64,000 nt of DNA from Methylobacterium sp. E-045 (GTDB lineage Bacteria > Pseudomonadota > Alphaproteobacteria > Rhizobiales > Beijerinckiaceae). The notes beneath the pieces are model-generated. The model saw only the letters and a program-made list of their open reading frames with translations, had not been told where the DNA came from and ran no database searches. Of this stretch, positions 9,604 to 19,232 are shown in pieces (the stretch's first letter is position 1; every line of letters begins with the position of its first letter). Location of the stretch: assembly GCF_022829685.1 (NCBI RefSeq), contig NZ_JAKSYE010000085.1:186001-250000 (forward strand), written 5' to 3'. A program made the translations under genes and the position numbers.

Positions 9604-10961
9604 GCGCGCCGCGCCGCGTCTCGCCGGAGCCCGCGCGCCGGGGCTGGTGCCCGAGCCTGGCCCGGCCGATGCCGACCGGCGATGGATTGCTCGCCCGCGT
9701 GCACCCGCCCCTCGGCATCCTCACGCCTGCGCAGGCGCGGGCGGTGGCGGAGGGCGCGCGCAGCCACGGCAACGGCCATATCGACATCACCGCCCGGGCG
9801 AACCTGCAGGTCAGGGGCGTCACCGAGGCGACCCGCTGCGGCCTCGCGGAGGCCCTCAGCGGGGCAGCCCTCAGCGACGTGCGTGGCGATGGCGGGCCGC
9901 AGCGGCTCACCCTGACCGCGCCGCTCGCCGGCCTCGAAGAGGCGCGCATCGACATCCCATCCCTGGCCGGGGCAATCGAGGCGATCGGGCTGGCGATCCC
10001 ATGGCTTCCGCCCAAGACTCTGGTCGCCGTCGAGGCGGCGGAGTCCGGCGCCTGCCTAGGCGCGGCGCAGCCCGATTGTCACGTGGTCGCCACGGCGGAG
10101 GGCATGGTGTTGCACCTGGCGGGCGACGCGGCATGGTGGCACGTCACGGCCGAAGACGTGCGGACTGTCCTCGACGCCGCCCTGCGCCGGCTCGCGGAGA
10201 GCGGGCAGCGCCGGATGCGGGACCTATCCTCAGGGGACAGGGGCGGGCTGGTGCTCGGCCTGGGCCTGCGCCCCGCAACAGCCCCGGCCGGCGCATCGCT
10301 CCCACGCCCTGGCCTCCTTCCCCTCGACTCACGTCTTCTCGCTACGCGCAGGCAGCACGGGTCCCCTCTCCGAGAGGGAGAGCCCCGCGGCGCACCACGC
10401 CCGAGCGACCACACGTCCATCGCCCTCCTGGTCGACGCGCCCTTCGGCCGCTGCACGGCGGACGCCCTGGAATCCCTCGCCGACGCGGCCGAGTGCCTCG
10501 GCGGGGAGCCCCTACGGCTCTCGCCCACGCGGGGGTTTCTCCTCGTCGCCCCCGACGTGGCGGCGGCAGAGGCGGTGCGAACCAGTCTCGCGGCGGCAGG
10601 CTTCCTGACGGAAGCCCACGATCCGAGGCGGGCCGTTGCCGCCTGCCCGGGAGCGCCGGCCTGCGCCTCCGGCTCGACGGCGACGCTTGTGGACGCGGCG
10701 CGGCTGGCCGACGCCTTCGAAGCCTTCGCGGCACGGGGCATGTCGGCCCATGTCTCCGGATGCGCCAAGGGATGCGCCCATCCCGCCGCCGCGTCGCTCA
10801 CCCTCGTCGGGCGCGATGGTCTCTATGGCGTCGTCCTCGGCGGCCGGCCCGATGCATTGCCGGCGACGCTCCTCACTTTCGACGCGGCGCTGGAGCGGGT
10901 AAGGAGGGCCGATCCGGCCTATCCCGACACTCTCGCCCACGCTTTCAGGACACCCACATGA
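9600..10961 (+). CDS. cobG: Precorrin-3B synthase CobG
   Basis: A 453-residue monooxygenase related to nitrite/sulfite reductases. It converts precorrin-3A to precorrin-3B with O2, marking the aerobic pathway. The [4Fe-4S] ligands are visible as ACPGAPAC (C-x5-C) and SGCAKGC (C-x3-C) in the C-terminal half. Between the two ferredoxin-like halves, at about residues 225-265, lies a low-complexity Pro/Arg-rich stretch encoded by repeat-like DNA with a 6-bp-stem hairpin (10364-10378). The frame stays open. It overlaps cobN and cobH by 4 bp each. Confidence 0.95.
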   Translation: MSAPRRVSPEPARRGWCPSLARPMPTGDGLLARVHPPLGILTPAQARAVAEGARSHGNGHIDITARANLQVRGVTEATRCGLAEALSGAALSDVRGDGGPQRLTLTAPLAGLEEARIDIPSLAGAIEAIGLAIPWLPPKTLVAVEAAESGACLGAAQPDCHVVATAEGMVLHLAGDAAWWHVTAEDVRTVLDAALRRLAESGQRRMRDLSSGDRGGLVLGLGLRPATAPAGASLPRPGLLPLDSRLLATRRQHGSPLREGEPRGAPRPSDHTSIALLVDAPFGRCTADALESLADAAECLGGEPLRLSPTRGFLLVAPDVAAAEAVRTSLAAAGFLTEAHDPRRAVAACPGAPACASGSTATLVDAARLADAFEAFAARGMSAHVSGCAKGCAHPAAASLTLVGRDGLYGVVLGGRPDALPATLLTFDAALERVRRADPAYPDTLAHAFRTPT

Positions 10962-11590
10962 GTTCGCGCCTCGACTATCTGCGCGACGGACAGGCGATCT
11001 ACGCCCGCTCCTTCGCCATGATCCGCGCCGAGGCCGACCTCGCCCGCTTCTCCGGCACCGCCGAACGCGTCGTCGTGCGGATGATCCATGCCTGCGGCAT
11101 GACCGACCTGCCGAAGGACGTCGAGGCCTCCGAGGATTTCGCCGCCAGCGGCGAAGCCGCCCTGAAGGCCGGCGCGCCGATCCTGTGCGACGTGCGCATG
11201 GTCGCCGACGGCGTCACTCGCTCGCGTCTTCCTGCCGACAACAGGGTGATCTGCACCCTCACCGATCCGCGCGTGCCCGGCCTCGCCGCCGAAATGGGCA
11301 CCACCCGCACGGCCGCCGCCATGGAACTGTGGCGCGAGCATCTTCCCGGCAGCATCGTCGCCGTCGGCAACGCGCCGACCGCCCTGTTCCGTCTGCTCGA
11401 ACTGTTGGATGAGGGTGTCGCCCCGCCGGCTGCGGTCATCGGCATCCCGGTGGGATTCGTGGGTGCCGCCGAATCGAAGGAGGCCCTCGCCCGCGACGGC
11501 CGGGTGCCCTTCATCGTCGTTCACGGCCGGCGTGGCGGCAGCGCCATGACGGCATCCGCGATCAATGCCCTCGCCAACGAGATCGAGTGA
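10958..11590 (+). CDS. cobH: Precorrin-8X methylmutase CobH
   Basis: A 210-residue precorrin-8X methylmutase (CobH/CbiC) that moves the C-11 methyl group to C-12 to give hydrogenobyrinate. The catalytic His lies in [10 protein letters not shown] (about residue 43). [19 protein letters not shown] and [13 protein letters not shown] are conserved family blocks. The ATG at 10958 overlaps the cobG stop (ATGA) and gives the standard length. Confidence 0.97.
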   Translation: MSSRLDYLRDGQAIYARSFAMIRAEADLARFSGTAERVVVRMIHACGMTDLPKDVEASEDFAASGEAALKAGAPILCDVRMVADGVTRSRLPADNRVICTLTDPRVPGLAAEMGTTRTAAAMELWREHLPGSIVAVGNAPTALFRLLELLDEGVAPPAAVIGIPVGFVGAAESKEALARDGRVPFIVVHGRRGGSAMTASAINALANEIE

Positions 11591-12381
11591 TGGATTCGAG
11601 CGAGCGGCTTCCCCCCGCAGAGCCGGCGGATTTCGGCGAGATCCCGCGCACGGTCACCACCGGTACGCTCTATGGCGTCGGCATGGGGCCGGGCGACCCG
11701 GATTATCTCACCGTCCGCGCCATGAAGGTCCTCGCCGAGGCGCCGGTGCTGGTCCATTTCTGCAAGAAGGGCCGGCGGGGCAATTCCCGCACCATCGCCG
11801 ACGCGGTGATGCGTGACCCGGTTCGCGAGATGCCGCTGGTCTACCCCTACACCACCGAGCTTCCGCCCGAGCATGGCGAGTACGTCTCCGCTCTGGCCTC
11901 CTTCTACGACGATGCGGCAACGCGGATTGCCGACCATCTCGGGGCCGGGCGCGACGTGGCGATCCTGTCCGAGGGCGATCCGTTCTTCTATGGCTCGTTC
12001 ATGCATCTGTGGCGGCGCCTGAAGGACCGTTTCCCGGTGGAAGTGGTGCCCGGCGTCACCGGCATGTCCGGCTGCTGGACCAGGGCCGGCACCCCGATCA
12101 CCTGGGGCGACGACGTACTGACCATCCTGCCGGCGACACTCGGCCATGACGCCCTGGTGGAGCGCCTGCGCATCACCGACGCCGCCGTCATCATGAAGCT
12201 CGGCCGCCACCTGCCGAAGGTGCGCAAGGCCCTGGCCGAGACCGGCCTTCTCGACCGCGCCGTCTATGTCGAACGCGGGACGATGGCCGGCGAGAAGGTG
12301 ATCGCGCTGGCCGACAAGCCGGACGACGACGCCCCTTATTTCTCCATGGTCCTGGTGCCCGGAGAGGGACGGCGCCCGTGA
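11590..12381 (+). CDS. cobI: Precorrin-2 C20-methyltransferase CobI
   Basis: A 263-residue tetrapyrrole methylase that methylates precorrin-2 at C-20 with SAM. The N-terminal GVGMGPGDPDYLTVRA, the SEGDPFFYGSF block and PGVTGMSGCW are typical of CobI/CbiL. Two starts are possible: GTG at 11587 or ATG at 11590. I chose the ATG, which overlaps the cobH stop by one base; the choice changes only one residue. The end overlaps cobJ by 4 bp. Confidence 0.96.
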   Translation: MDSSERLPPAEPADFGEIPRTVTTGTLYGVGMGPGDPDYLTVRAMKVLAEAPVLVHFCKKGRRGNSRTIADAVMRDPVREMPLVYPYTTELPPEHGEYVSALASFYDDAATRIADHLGAGRDVAILSEGDPFFYGSFMHLWRRLKDRFPVEVVPGVTGMSGCWTRAGTPITWGDDVLTILPATLGHDALVERLRITDAAVIMKLGRHLPKVRKALAETGLLDRAVYVERGTMAGEKVIALADKPDDDAPYFSMVLVPGEGRRP

Positions 12382-13133
12382 CCGGCTCCGTCACGGTCGT
12401 CGGCCTCGGGCCGGGCGATCCGCGTCTCCTCACCCAGGCGGCGAGCGAGGCCCTGGCGCAGGCCCAGGACCTCATCGGCTACATTCCCTACGTCGCCCGC
12501 GTTCCCGACCGTCCGGGGCTGACGAAACACGCCACCGACAACCGGGTCGAGATCGATCGCGCCGGCCATGCCCTCCGGCTTGCCGCCTCCGGCCGACGGG
12601 TCGCCGTGGTGTCCGGCGGCGATCCGGGGGTCTTCGCCATGGCGGCGGCGATCTTCGAGGCGGTGGAGACCGGCGAGCCGGAATGGCGACATCTCGCCAT
12701 CACCGTCGAGCCCGGTATCACGGCGATGCTGGCGGCCGCCGCCCGCCTCGGCGCGCCGCTGGGGGGCGATTTCTGCGCGATGTCCCTGTCCGACAACTTG
12801 AAGCCCTGGGAGGTCATCACAGCCCGGCTGGAGGCCGTCCTGCGAGCGGATTTCGTGATCTCGCTGTACAACCCGATCTCCTCGGCCCGACCCTGGCAGC
12901 TCGGCGCGGCCCTCGGTCTGGCGGCGGAGCACCGCCCGCCCGAGACGCCGGTCATCTTCGCCCGCGCGGTGACGCGGCCGGACGAAGCGATCCGCGTGCT
13001 CACCCTGGCGCAGGCACGTGAGACCAAGGCCGACATGGCAACGATGGTCATCATCTGTGCGTCGAGCACCCGGCTGATCCCGCGCGGTGATGCGACGCCC
13101 TTCGTCTACACACCGCGCAGCGTGCCGGCGTGA
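12378..13133 (+). CDS. cobJ: Precorrin-3B C17-methyltransferase CobJ
   Basis: A 251-residue SAM-dependent methylase that methylates precorrin-3B at C-17 with ring contraction. It begins VVGLGPGDPRLLT. VVSGGDPGVFAMA, VEPGITAMLAAAARLGAPLGGDF and SLYNPISSARPWQ are diagnostic. It starts at a GTG inside the cobI stop (GTGA) and is the last gene of this plus-strand run. A repeat-bearing gap follows before convergent cobK. Confidence 0.96.
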   Translation: MTGSVTVVGLGPGDPRLLTQAASEALAQAQDLIGYIPYVARVPDRPGLTKHATDNRVEIDRAGHALRLAASGRRVAVVSGGDPGVFAMAAAIFEAVETGEPEWRHLAITVEPGITAMLAAAARLGAPLGGDFCAMSLSDNLKPWEVITARLEAVLRADFVISLYNPISSARPWQLGAALGLAAEHRPPETPVIFARAVTRPDEAIRVLTLAQARETKADMATMVIICASSTRLIPRGDATPFVYTPRSVPA

Positions 13134-13149
13134 GGGCGGACGGTCGGAT

Positions 13150-13290
13150 CGTCTCGAACCCTCACCCCCCTGCGGGGGAGGGTGCCTGCGGAGCAGGCAG
13201 GAGAGGGGGCGACCTCTCCGGAACCGGCGCTCCCCTCTCCCGAACCGCTTCGCGGGCCACCTTCCCCCACGGAGGAGGGAAGGAAATCCG
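13150..13290. repeat. GC-rich palindromic intergenic repeat between cobJ and cobK
   Basis: The 170-bp gap between the convergent cobJ and cobK genes is filled by short nested inverted repeats, such as CCCTCACCCCCCTGCGGGGGAGGG, then GCCTGCGGAGCAGGC. CCCCTCTCC and GGAGAGGG-like arms and a CCCCCACGGAGGAGGG unit also occur. This is the style of small palindromic (REP-like) elements common between alphaproteobacterial genes. Similar arms occur inside cobN, cobG and at the 5' end of cobE. Confidence 0.6.
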
Positions 13291-13303
13291 TGACGAGGGC
13301 CGC

Positions 13304-14041
13304 TCAGCCGTCAAGGCGCTCCTGCAGCCACGCCAGCGCGCCCTCGGCATCCGGCACACTGTCCACGTCGGGCTTATCGGGCGGGCGCACGATCACCACC
13401 GGCAGACCGAGGGCGCGGGCGGCGGCGATCTTGCCGTAGGTGGCGGGACCGCCGGAATTCTTGGTAACCAGGATCTCGATTCGCCGCTCGGCGAGGAAGG
13501 CCGCCTCGGCGGCCTCGTCGAACGGGCCGCGCGCGGCGATCTCGGTGAAGCGCGGCACCGGCAGGGCATCGCCGATGGGCTCGATGGCGCGGACCACGTA
13601 ATCGTGCTGCGGAGAATGCGCGAAGGCGCCGACCTCAAGCCGGCCGATCGTCAGGAACACCCGACGGGGCGTCTCGCCGAGGGCGAGGGCGGCCTCCGCC
13701 ATGGTCTCGACCTCGGTCCAGCGATCTCCCTGCCTCCGCTCCCAGGCCGGGCGGCGGATGGCGAGGAGCGCCACACCGGTCCCCGCGCAGGCGAGCGCCG
13801 CGTTGCGGCCGATCCGCGCCGCGAACGGATGCGTGGCATCGATCACCACCTCGATCCGATTCTCGGCGATCCAGGCGGCGAGGCCCTCGGGCCCGCCGAA
13901 GCCGCCGATGCGGGTGGGGACCGGTTCGCGCTTCGGTACGCTGGTGCGGCCGGCGAGCGAGAGGGTGGCGTCGATCCTCGGATCAAGTCCCTTCACCAGG
14001 GTGCTCGCCTCGCTGGTGCCGCCGAGGATCAATACCCGCAT
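13304..14041 (-). CDS. cobK: Precorrin-6A reductase CobK
   Basis: A 245-residue NADPH-dependent reductase of the macrocycle (precorrin-6A to 6B). The N-terminal dinucleotide motif LILGGTSEASTL, VVIDATHPFAARIG in the centre, and LVTKNSGGPATYGKI near the C-terminus are classic CobK/CbiJ blocks. It faces cobL across a 32-bp gap and converges on cobJ. It therefore needs its own promoter, in or around the divergent region at 14042-14073. Confidence 0.96.
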   Translation of the reverse strand: MRVLILGGTSEASTLVKGLDPRIDATLSLAGRTSVPKREPVPTRIGGFGGPEGLAAWIAENRIEVVIDATHPFAARIGRNAALACAGTGVALLAIRRPAWERRQGDRWTEVETMAEAALALGETPRRVFLTIGRLEVGAFAHSPQHDYVVRAIEPIGDALPVPRFTEIAARGPFDEAAEAAFLAERRIEILVTKNSGGPATYGKIAAARALGLPVVIVRPPDKPDVDSVPDAEGALAWLQERLDG

Positions 14042-14073
14042 CGTCGCCGTCTCCTTATCCGGCAGGCTTGTCC

Positions 14074-15303
14074 ATGAGCGCCGCGCCCATGTCGAGCACC
14101 GCCCCCTGGCTCACCATCGTCGGGATCGGCGAGGACGGCCGCGCGGGCCTGAGCTCCGCCGCCGCCGCCGCGCTCGACGCGGCGGAGGTCGTGTATGGCG
14201 GTAGTCGCCATTTCGCCCTCGGCGCACCGCTGAAGGCCGAGACGCGGGTCTGGCCGCGCCCGATCTCCGATGCCTATTCCGGCCTCCTCGCCCGGCGTGG
14301 GCGGTCGACCTGCATCCTCGCCACCGGCGACCCATCCCATTACGGCGTCGGCGCCGAGATCGCGCGGCTGCTGCCGGCCTCGGAGATGCGGGTCTTCCCG
14401 CAACCCTCCGCCTTCAGTCTCGCGGCGGCGCGCCTTGGCTGGCCGCTCGCCGAGAGCACCTGCCTCACCCTGCACGGTCGGGCCCTGGAGAGGATCGTGC
14501 CGCATCTCCAGCCTGGCGCGCGCCTTCTCGTCCTGACATGGGACGGGACGACGCCGGAGGCCGTCGCCGCCTTGCTGACGGAGCGCGGTTTCGGCTCGTC
14601 GCGCCTCGTGGTTCTGGAGGCCATGGGCGGCCCGCGCGAAGGGCGGCACGAGGCACGGGCCGACGCCTTCGCCCTTACCGGCATCGATCCGCTCAGCACC
14701 CTGGCGGTGGAGGTCGTCGCCGATGGGGACGCGCGCGTCGTCTCCCTGAGCCCCGGCCTCGACGATGCCTGGTTCGAGAATGACGGCCAGCTCACCAAGG
14801 CCGATATCCGCGCCGTGACCCTCGCCGCCCTGCGGCCGCGCGCCGGCCAGCGTCTCTGGGACATCGGCGCGGGAGCCGGCTCCATCTCCATCGAGTGGAT
14901 GCTGCGCGGGTCCAGTCTGCGTTCGCTTGCCATCGAGGCGAACCCGGCGCGGGCGGCGCGGATCGCCCGCAACGCTGCCCGTCTCGGCGTGCCCGACCTG
15001 CGCGTGGTGGAAGGCGAGGCGCCCGCCGCCCTCGACGGATTGGAACCGCCCGACGCAATCTTCATCGGTGGCGGCGTCTCGGCCACCGGCGTGCTCGACC
15101 GCGCCATCGACGCCCTGAGACCGGGGGGCCGGCTGGTCGCCAACGTCGTCACCCTGGAGGGCGAGGCGGTTCTGCTCGGAGCCTTTGCCCGTCTCGGTGG
15201 ACAGTTGAAACGGCTGTCGGTCGCCCATGCAGACCCGGTCGGCCATCTCCACGGCTGGCGCGCCGCAATGCCGGTGACGCAGTGGGTCTGGACGAAGCCG
15301 TAA
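14074..15303 (+). CDS. cobL: Precorrin-6B C5,C15-methyltransferase (decarboxylating) CobL
   Basis: A 409-residue bifunctional methylase. The N-terminal CbiE-type domain (about residues 10-215) carries [10 protein letters not shown] and [13 protein letters not shown]. The C-terminal CbiT-type domain (about 225-409) carries the SAM motif [16 protein letters not shown]. Together they methylate C-5 and C-15 and decarboxylate the C-12 acetate. I used the ATG at 14074; a TTG at 14068 and an ATG at 14089 are alternatives. Its TAA overlaps the cobE ATG. Confidence 0.96.
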   Translation: MSAAPMSSTAPWLTIVGIGEDGRAGLSSAAAAALDAAEVVYGGSRHFALGAPLKAETRVWPRPISDAYSGLLARRGRSTCILATGDPSHYGVGAEIARLLPASEMRVFPQPSAFSLAAARLGWPLAESTCLTLHGRALERIVPHLQPGARLLVLTWDGTTPEAVAALLTERGFGSSRLVVLEAMGGPREGRHEARADAFALTGIDPLSTLAVEVVADGDARVVSLSPGLDDAWFENDGQLTKADIRAVTLAALRPRAGQRLWDIGAGAGSISIEWMLRGSSLRSLAIEANPARAARIARNAARLGVPDLRVVEGEAPAALDGLEPPDAIFIGGGVSATGVLDRAIDALRPGGRLVANVVTLEGEAVLLGAFARLGGQLKRLSVAHADPVGHLHGWRAAMPVTQWVWTKP

Positions 15304-15794
15304 TGGCAGCGGTGCGGCTTATCCTCCCCTCTCCCCGCAAGCAGGGCGAGGGAATGCACATGGCGCCTCCGCATCGCGACGGTTCCGACACGCGGCCGCC
15401 CGTTGCCGGGATCGGGTTCCGGCACGGGGTCACGTCCGACGAGATCGTCGCCCTGGTCCACCGCGCGCTCGCCGAGAGCGGTCATGCGCCGAACCGGCTC
15501 GGCGCGATCGCCACCGCCGAAGACCGCGCGACCGAGCCGTCGATCGTCGGGGCCGCCGCCGCGTTCGGCCTCGTCCCCATCGGAATGGCACCCGCCGAGA
15601 TGATCGCCGTCGATTGCGGCGTGCCAACGCGCTCCGGGCGGATCGAGGCGAGCCGGGGGGTGGGCTCGGTGGCGGAGGCCGCGGCGCTGGCCGCCGCCGG
15701 CGAGGGTGCGACCCTGCTCCTCCCCCGGATCTCCTCCCGTTCCGTCACATGCGCCCTTGCGCTTCCCGCGCATTTCGCCACTCAGGCGGGATGA
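15303..15794 (+). CDS. cobE: CobE (cobalamin biosynthesis, CbiG C-terminal-like)
   Basis: A 163-residue CobE protein, homologous to the C-terminal domain of CbiG. Recognisable blocks are [32 protein letters not shown] and [20 protein letters not shown]. Its exact reaction in the aerobic pathway is not settled. The ATG at 15303 overlaps the cobL stop (TAATG), but the first 19 codons run through repeat-like DNA (15320-15352). The true start may be the ATG at 15360. The stop overlaps the cobM start. Confidence 0.9.
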   Translation: MAAVRLILPSPRKQGEGMHMAPPHRDGSDTRPPVAGIGFRHGVTSDEIVALVHRALAESGHAPNRLGAIATAEDRATEPSIVGAAAAFGLVPIGMAPAEMIAVDCGVPTRSGRIEASRGVGSVAEAAALAAAGEGATLLLPRISSRSVTCALALPAHFATQAG

Positions 15795-16573
15795 CCGTTC
15801 ATTTCATCGGCGCCGGCCCCGGGGCCGCCGACCTCATCACCGTGCGCGGGCGCGATCTCATCGCGCGCTGTCCGGTCTGCCTCTATGCCGGCTCGCTGGT
15901 GGCGCCCGAGATCCTCTCCTGGTGCCCGGCCGATGCGCGCATCGTCGATACCGCGCCCCTCGACCTCGACGCGATCGTGGCCGAGATCGTCGCCGCGCAC
16001 GAGGCCGGGCAGGACGTGGCGCGGCTGCATTCGGGCGACCTCTCGATCTGGAGCGCACTGGCCGAACAGACCCGCCGGCTCGACCGGATCGGCATTCCCT
16101 ACACGGTAACGCCGGGCGTGCCCGCCTTCGCCGCCGCCGCCGCCCTGCTCCGGCGCGAACTCACCGTGCCGGGCCTCGCCCAGTCGGTGGTCCTGACCCG
16201 CACCTCCGGCCGCGCCAGCGCCATGCCGGAGCACGAGACCCTCGCCGCCTTCGCCGCCACCGGAGCGACCCTGGCCCTGCACCTCTCCATCCACGTCATC
16301 GAGACCGTGGTGGCCGAGCTCGTGCCGTTCTACGGGGCGGATTGCGCCGCCGCAGTGGTGTTCCGCGCAACTTGGCCGGACGAGCGCGTGATCACCGGTA
16401 CCCTCGCCACCATCGCGGAGGCCGTGCGCACCGCCGGCCTCGAGCGCACCGCACTGATCCTCGTCGGCCCGGCCCTCGCGGCCCGCGAGTTCCGCGAAAG
16501 CGCGCTCTATTCCGCCGATTACGACCGGCGCTTCCGTCCCACGGGTGGGCCGATCCCCGGAGCCGAGGCATGA
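15791..16573 (+). CDS. cobM: Precorrin-4 C11-methyltransferase CobM
   Basis: A 260-residue SAM-dependent methylase for C-11. It starts with [38 protein letters not shown] and [15 protein letters not shown] are family signatures of CobM/CbiF. The ATG at 15791 overlaps the cobE stop (ATGA); the longer upstream frame is a shadow of cobE. It overlaps cobB by 4 bp. Confidence 0.97.
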   Translation: MTVHFIGAGPGAADLITVRGRDLIARCPVCLYAGSLVAPEILSWCPADARIVDTAPLDLDAIVAEIVAAHEAGQDVARLHSGDLSIWSALAEQTRRLDRIGIPYTVTPGVPAFAAAAALLRRELTVPGLAQSVVLTRTSGRASAMPEHETLAAFAATGATLALHLSIHVIETVVAELVPFYGADCAAAVVFRATWPDERVITGTLATIAEAVRTAGLERTALILVGPALAAREFRESALYSADYDRRFRPTGGPIPGAEA

Positions 16574-17898
16574 CAACGCCACGCTCATCGCATCCGCCGG
16601 GCCTCCTCGTCGCCGCTCCACGGTCGAGTTCGGGCAAGACCACGGTGACGCTTGCGCTGATGCGGGCGCTCGCCCGGCGCGGCCTTGCCGTGCGCGGCGC
16701 CAAATGCGGGCCGGATTACATCGATCCGGCCTTTCATCAGGCTGCCACGGGCTATCCCAGCGTCAACCTCGACAGTTTCGCCATGCCGGATGCCATGCTC
16801 GATTCGGTGGCGGCGATGGCGGGTCGCGATGCCGACATCGTGATCGCCGAGGGCTCCATGGGCTTGTTCGACGGCATTGTCGCCACCGAGGGCCGGACCG
16901 GCGCCAATGCCGACATCGCCGCGCGCTACGGCTGGCCCGTGTTGCTCGTCGTGGATGTCTCCGGTGCCGCCCAATCGGCCGCTGCGGTGGCACTCGGCTG
17001 CGCGCGGTACGATCCGCGCATCCGCATCGCCGGCGTCGTCCTGAACAAGGTCGCCAGCGCCCGCCATCGGCGTCTGGTCGAGGCCGGCCTCGCGCGGATC
17101 GGCATTCCGGTCCTCGGGGTGCTCATGCGCGATGCGACTCTCGCTTTACCCGAGCGTCATCTCGGTTTGGTCCAAGCTCGCGAGACGGGCGATCTCGCCG
17201 CAAGACTCGACCGCCTCGCCGATCTCGCTGAAGCCGGCCTCGACCTCGACGCCATCCTCGCGGCCGCATCGGGCCGCCTGCCGGACGTATCGGATGCCGT
17301 CCTGCCCCCTCCCCCGGGGCAGCGCATCGCCATCGCTTCGGATGAGGGCTTCTCGTTTCTCTATCCGCATATGGAGGCGGGCTGGCGCGCAGCGGGCGCC
17401 GAACTCGTCGCCTTCTCTCCCCTCGCCGACGAGGCGCCCCCGGAAAGCTGCGACGCCTGCTGGCTGCCCGGCGGGTATCCGGAGCTTCATGCCGGGAAAC
17501 TCGCGGCGGCCAACCGGTTCCTGAACGGCCTCCGGACCTTCGCCGACCACAAGCCCGTCCATGGCGAGTGCGGCGGCTACATGACTCTCGGACTCGGGCT
17601 GGAAGACGCGGCGGGCGTCACGCATGCAATGGCGGGCCTGCTCCCCGTCGCGACCTCCTACAAGGTACGCCGCCTGCATCTCGGCTACCGCGTCGCAAGG
17701 CTCATCGGCGATGGTCCCCTCGGGCGAGCCGGATCGCGCCTCGTCGGGCACGAGTTCCACTATGCCAGCGAGTTGACCCCGTCTCCGGCCGAGAATGCCG
17801 CCCTCGCGATGGTCACGGACGCGGAAGGCGTTCCACTGGGGATGGCCGGCCACCGATGCGGCCGGGTGTCGGGAAGCTTCTTCCACCTTATCGGATGA
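16570..17898 (+). CDS. cobB: Hydrogenobyrinic acid a,c-diamide synthase CobB
   Basis: A 442-residue ATP- and glutamine-dependent amidase that makes the a,c-diamide substrate of cobaltochelatase. The N-terminal P-loop region is [28 protein letters not shown] and EGSMGLFDG follow. The C-terminal type-1 glutamine amidotransferase domain has its nucleophile Cys in [12 protein letters not shown] and ends with HEFHYASE. It is the last cob gene in the window and converges on the XRE regulator with a 9-bp gap. Confidence 0.97.
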   Translation: MTTPRSSHPPGLLVAAPRSSSGKTTVTLALMRALARRGLAVRGAKCGPDYIDPAFHQAATGYPSVNLDSFAMPDAMLDSVAAMAGRDADIVIAEGSMGLFDGIVATEGRTGANADIAARYGWPVLLVVDVSGAAQSAAAVALGCARYDPRIRIAGVVLNKVASARHRRLVEAGLARIGIPVLGVLMRDATLALPERHLGLVQARETGDLAARLDRLADLAEAGLDLDAILAAASGRLPDVSDAVLPPPPGQRIAIASDEGFSFLYPHMEAGWRAAGAELVAFSPLADEAPPESCDACWLPGGYPELHAGKLAAANRFLNGLRTFADHKPVHGECGGYMTLGLGLEDAAGVTHAMAGLLPVATSYKVRRLHLGYRVARLIGDGPLGRAGSRLVGHEFHYASELTPSPAENAALAMVTDAEGVPLGMAGHRCGRVSGSFFHLIG

Positions 17899-17909
17899 CT
17901 GAAAACCGT

Positions 17910-18308
17910 TCAGACCGGTGCGGAAGCTTCTGCGCGCTTTCCCATCTTCGCCGCGGTCCGTACGATTGCGAGAACGTCACGCCGAAGCTGGTCGTCTTCG
18001 ATTAGAGCGTAAGCCTGAAGCAACTCGATCGCGCCATGCGCGCTCAGGAAGCCGAACACCTCGGATTGTGTCCCTCCCGCATCGTCTTCCTCGAAGAACG
18101 CCGAAACCGGAACTTCCAGGAGACGGGAGATCTCACGGAGTCGGCCAGCGCCAACCCGATTCTGTCCCTTCTCGTATTTCTGAACTTGCTGGAAGGTCAC
18201 TCCGACGGCGGTCCCGAGGGCAGTCTGACTGAGGCCACGAGCCTTTCGTAGGGCCGTGATCCGTAACCCAACCAGGCGGTCGACGTCGGTAGTTTGCTTG
18301 GGCATCAT
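17910..18308 (-). CDS. XRE-family helix-turn-helix transcriptional regulator
   Basis: A roughly 132-residue regulator with a Cro/C1-type HTH at about residues 14-68 (LRKARGLSQTALGTAVGVTFQQVQKYE split over helices 1-3). A helical C-terminal tail follows. This architecture is common in Hyphomicrobiales. Three start codons lie in tandem (GTG 18311, ATG 18308, ATG 18305); I chose the first ATG. Targets are unknown. It lies between cobB and a lower-GC gap. Confidence 0.9.
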   Translation of the reverse strand: MMPKQTTDVDRLVGLRITALRKARGLSQTALGTAVGVTFQQVQKYEKGQNRVGAGRLREISRLLEVPVSAFFEEDDAGGTQSEVFGFLSAHGAIELLQAYALIEDDQLRRDVLAIVRTAAKMGKRAEASAPV

Positions 18309-18771
18309 CACTCGTTTCAGTGCTCAATACGGTCGTGGCCGGTTGTGTTGATCTCCGCAACCGACGCGTCATCATCATTATGCCGCATCTGGTACGTTCG
18401 AAAGTTAAAAGACGGTGAAGCCGCAGTCTCGACGGCCTGCCCGTGGAGGGAAGGGATTTCTGGAAACGGCCAAGGAATCACGAGAGAAACCCTGGATCCA
18501 ACGTGGGTGGAATCAGCTTGACCACAAACCGGGCAAGGATGGCAAGAGTGACTGTAAACTTGCCGCCACAAACTAAGGACAGCCCGATTCCGCCTGACGA
18601 TAACGAAACGGAATCGCGCTTATCTCCACCCAATTTATGACAGTAAATGCTCCATTCCAATACGGAATAATGATATGTTTTCCATCATTTTCAAATCGGT
18701 ATGTCGCGGCATAGAATGCCGTGCGGACGGCCGGCCGCCCCTCGCCCCCGGCCCTGCGAAGAAGGTGCTCC
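18309..18771. other. Lower-GC intergenic stretch with no convincing gene
   Basis: About 460 bp between the XRE regulator and the heme monooxygenase, visibly richer in A/T than its surroundings. A minus-strand frame at 18317-18571 encodes 84 residues with one CPVCG motif, and other short frames exist on both strands. None has a clear ribosome site or family likeness. The right end holds A/T-rich promoter-like DNA and a short inverted repeat (18654-18668). It may be a decayed gene or a regulatory region. Confidence 0.4.
18654..18668. promoter_or_regulatory. Possible operator dyad upstream of heme monooxygenase
   Basis: A perfect 5-bp inverted repeat, ATTCC-N5-GGAAT, lies in an A/T-rich stretch about 105 bp before the IsdG-like gene. 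Heme-degradation genes in alphaproteobacteria are usually controlled by Irr, RirA or Fur, whose sites are A/T-rich dyads. This one does not match any of those consensus sites closely, so the assignment is tentative. Confidence 0.3.
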
Positions 18772-19131
18772 ATGTTCATCGCTATGAATCGCTTCAAGGT
18801 TGTTCCTGACGCAACGACAGAATTCGAACAGGTCTGGCTCGGGCGGGACAGTCAACTCGGCGAGATGGACGGCTTCGTCGAATTTCAGCTGCTTCGCGGC
18901 CCGGCCTACGAGGATCATGTGCTGTATGCGTCGCATACCGTCTGGGCTTCCAAATCGGCGTTCGAGGCCTGGACCCGGTCGGAGCAGTTCCGCAAGGCGC
19001 ATAGCCGCGCACCGACGACGAAGCCACTCTATCTCGGCCATCCGCAATTCGAGGGCTTTGAGCCGATTCAGACCCTGAGCAAGACACAGGACGACTCGTC
19101 GCCGGAGCGGCATTCCGAAGCGGTGGTCTGA
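18772..19131 (+). CDS. IsdG/HmuQ-like heme-degrading monooxygenase
   Basis: A 119-residue protein with the antibiotic-biosynthesis-monooxygenase (ferredoxin-like) fold. The IsdG catalytic triad appears conserved: Asn6 in the first strand (FIAMNRF), Trp67 (FEAWTRS) and His77 (RKAHSRA). These enzymes open heme and release iron. I start at the ATG at 18772 because it places Asn at the expected position 6. It stands alone, upstream of a convergent 645-residue gene; no heme transporter is in the window. Confidence 0.88.
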   Translation: MFIAMNRFKVVPDATTEFEQVWLGRDSQLGEMDGFVEFQLLRGPAYEDHVLYASHTVWASKSAFEAWTRSEQFRKAHSRAPTTKPLYLGHPQFEGFEPIQTLSKTQDDSSPERHSEAVV

Positions 19132-19232
19132 TCGCCCGCGCCATCCGGCGGCATCATCGGTTCATACCATCCGACGGGGATGCCACCACGCTTCGAGGCC
19201 GGCATACCGGCCGTCCCCTGTTTCGCGCAGTC

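Noticed and set aside
18317..18571. 84-residue minus-strand frame with a CPVCG motif
   Set aside because: A single Cys pair, no ribosome site, and competing frames on both strands; reported only as part of the intergenic stretch.
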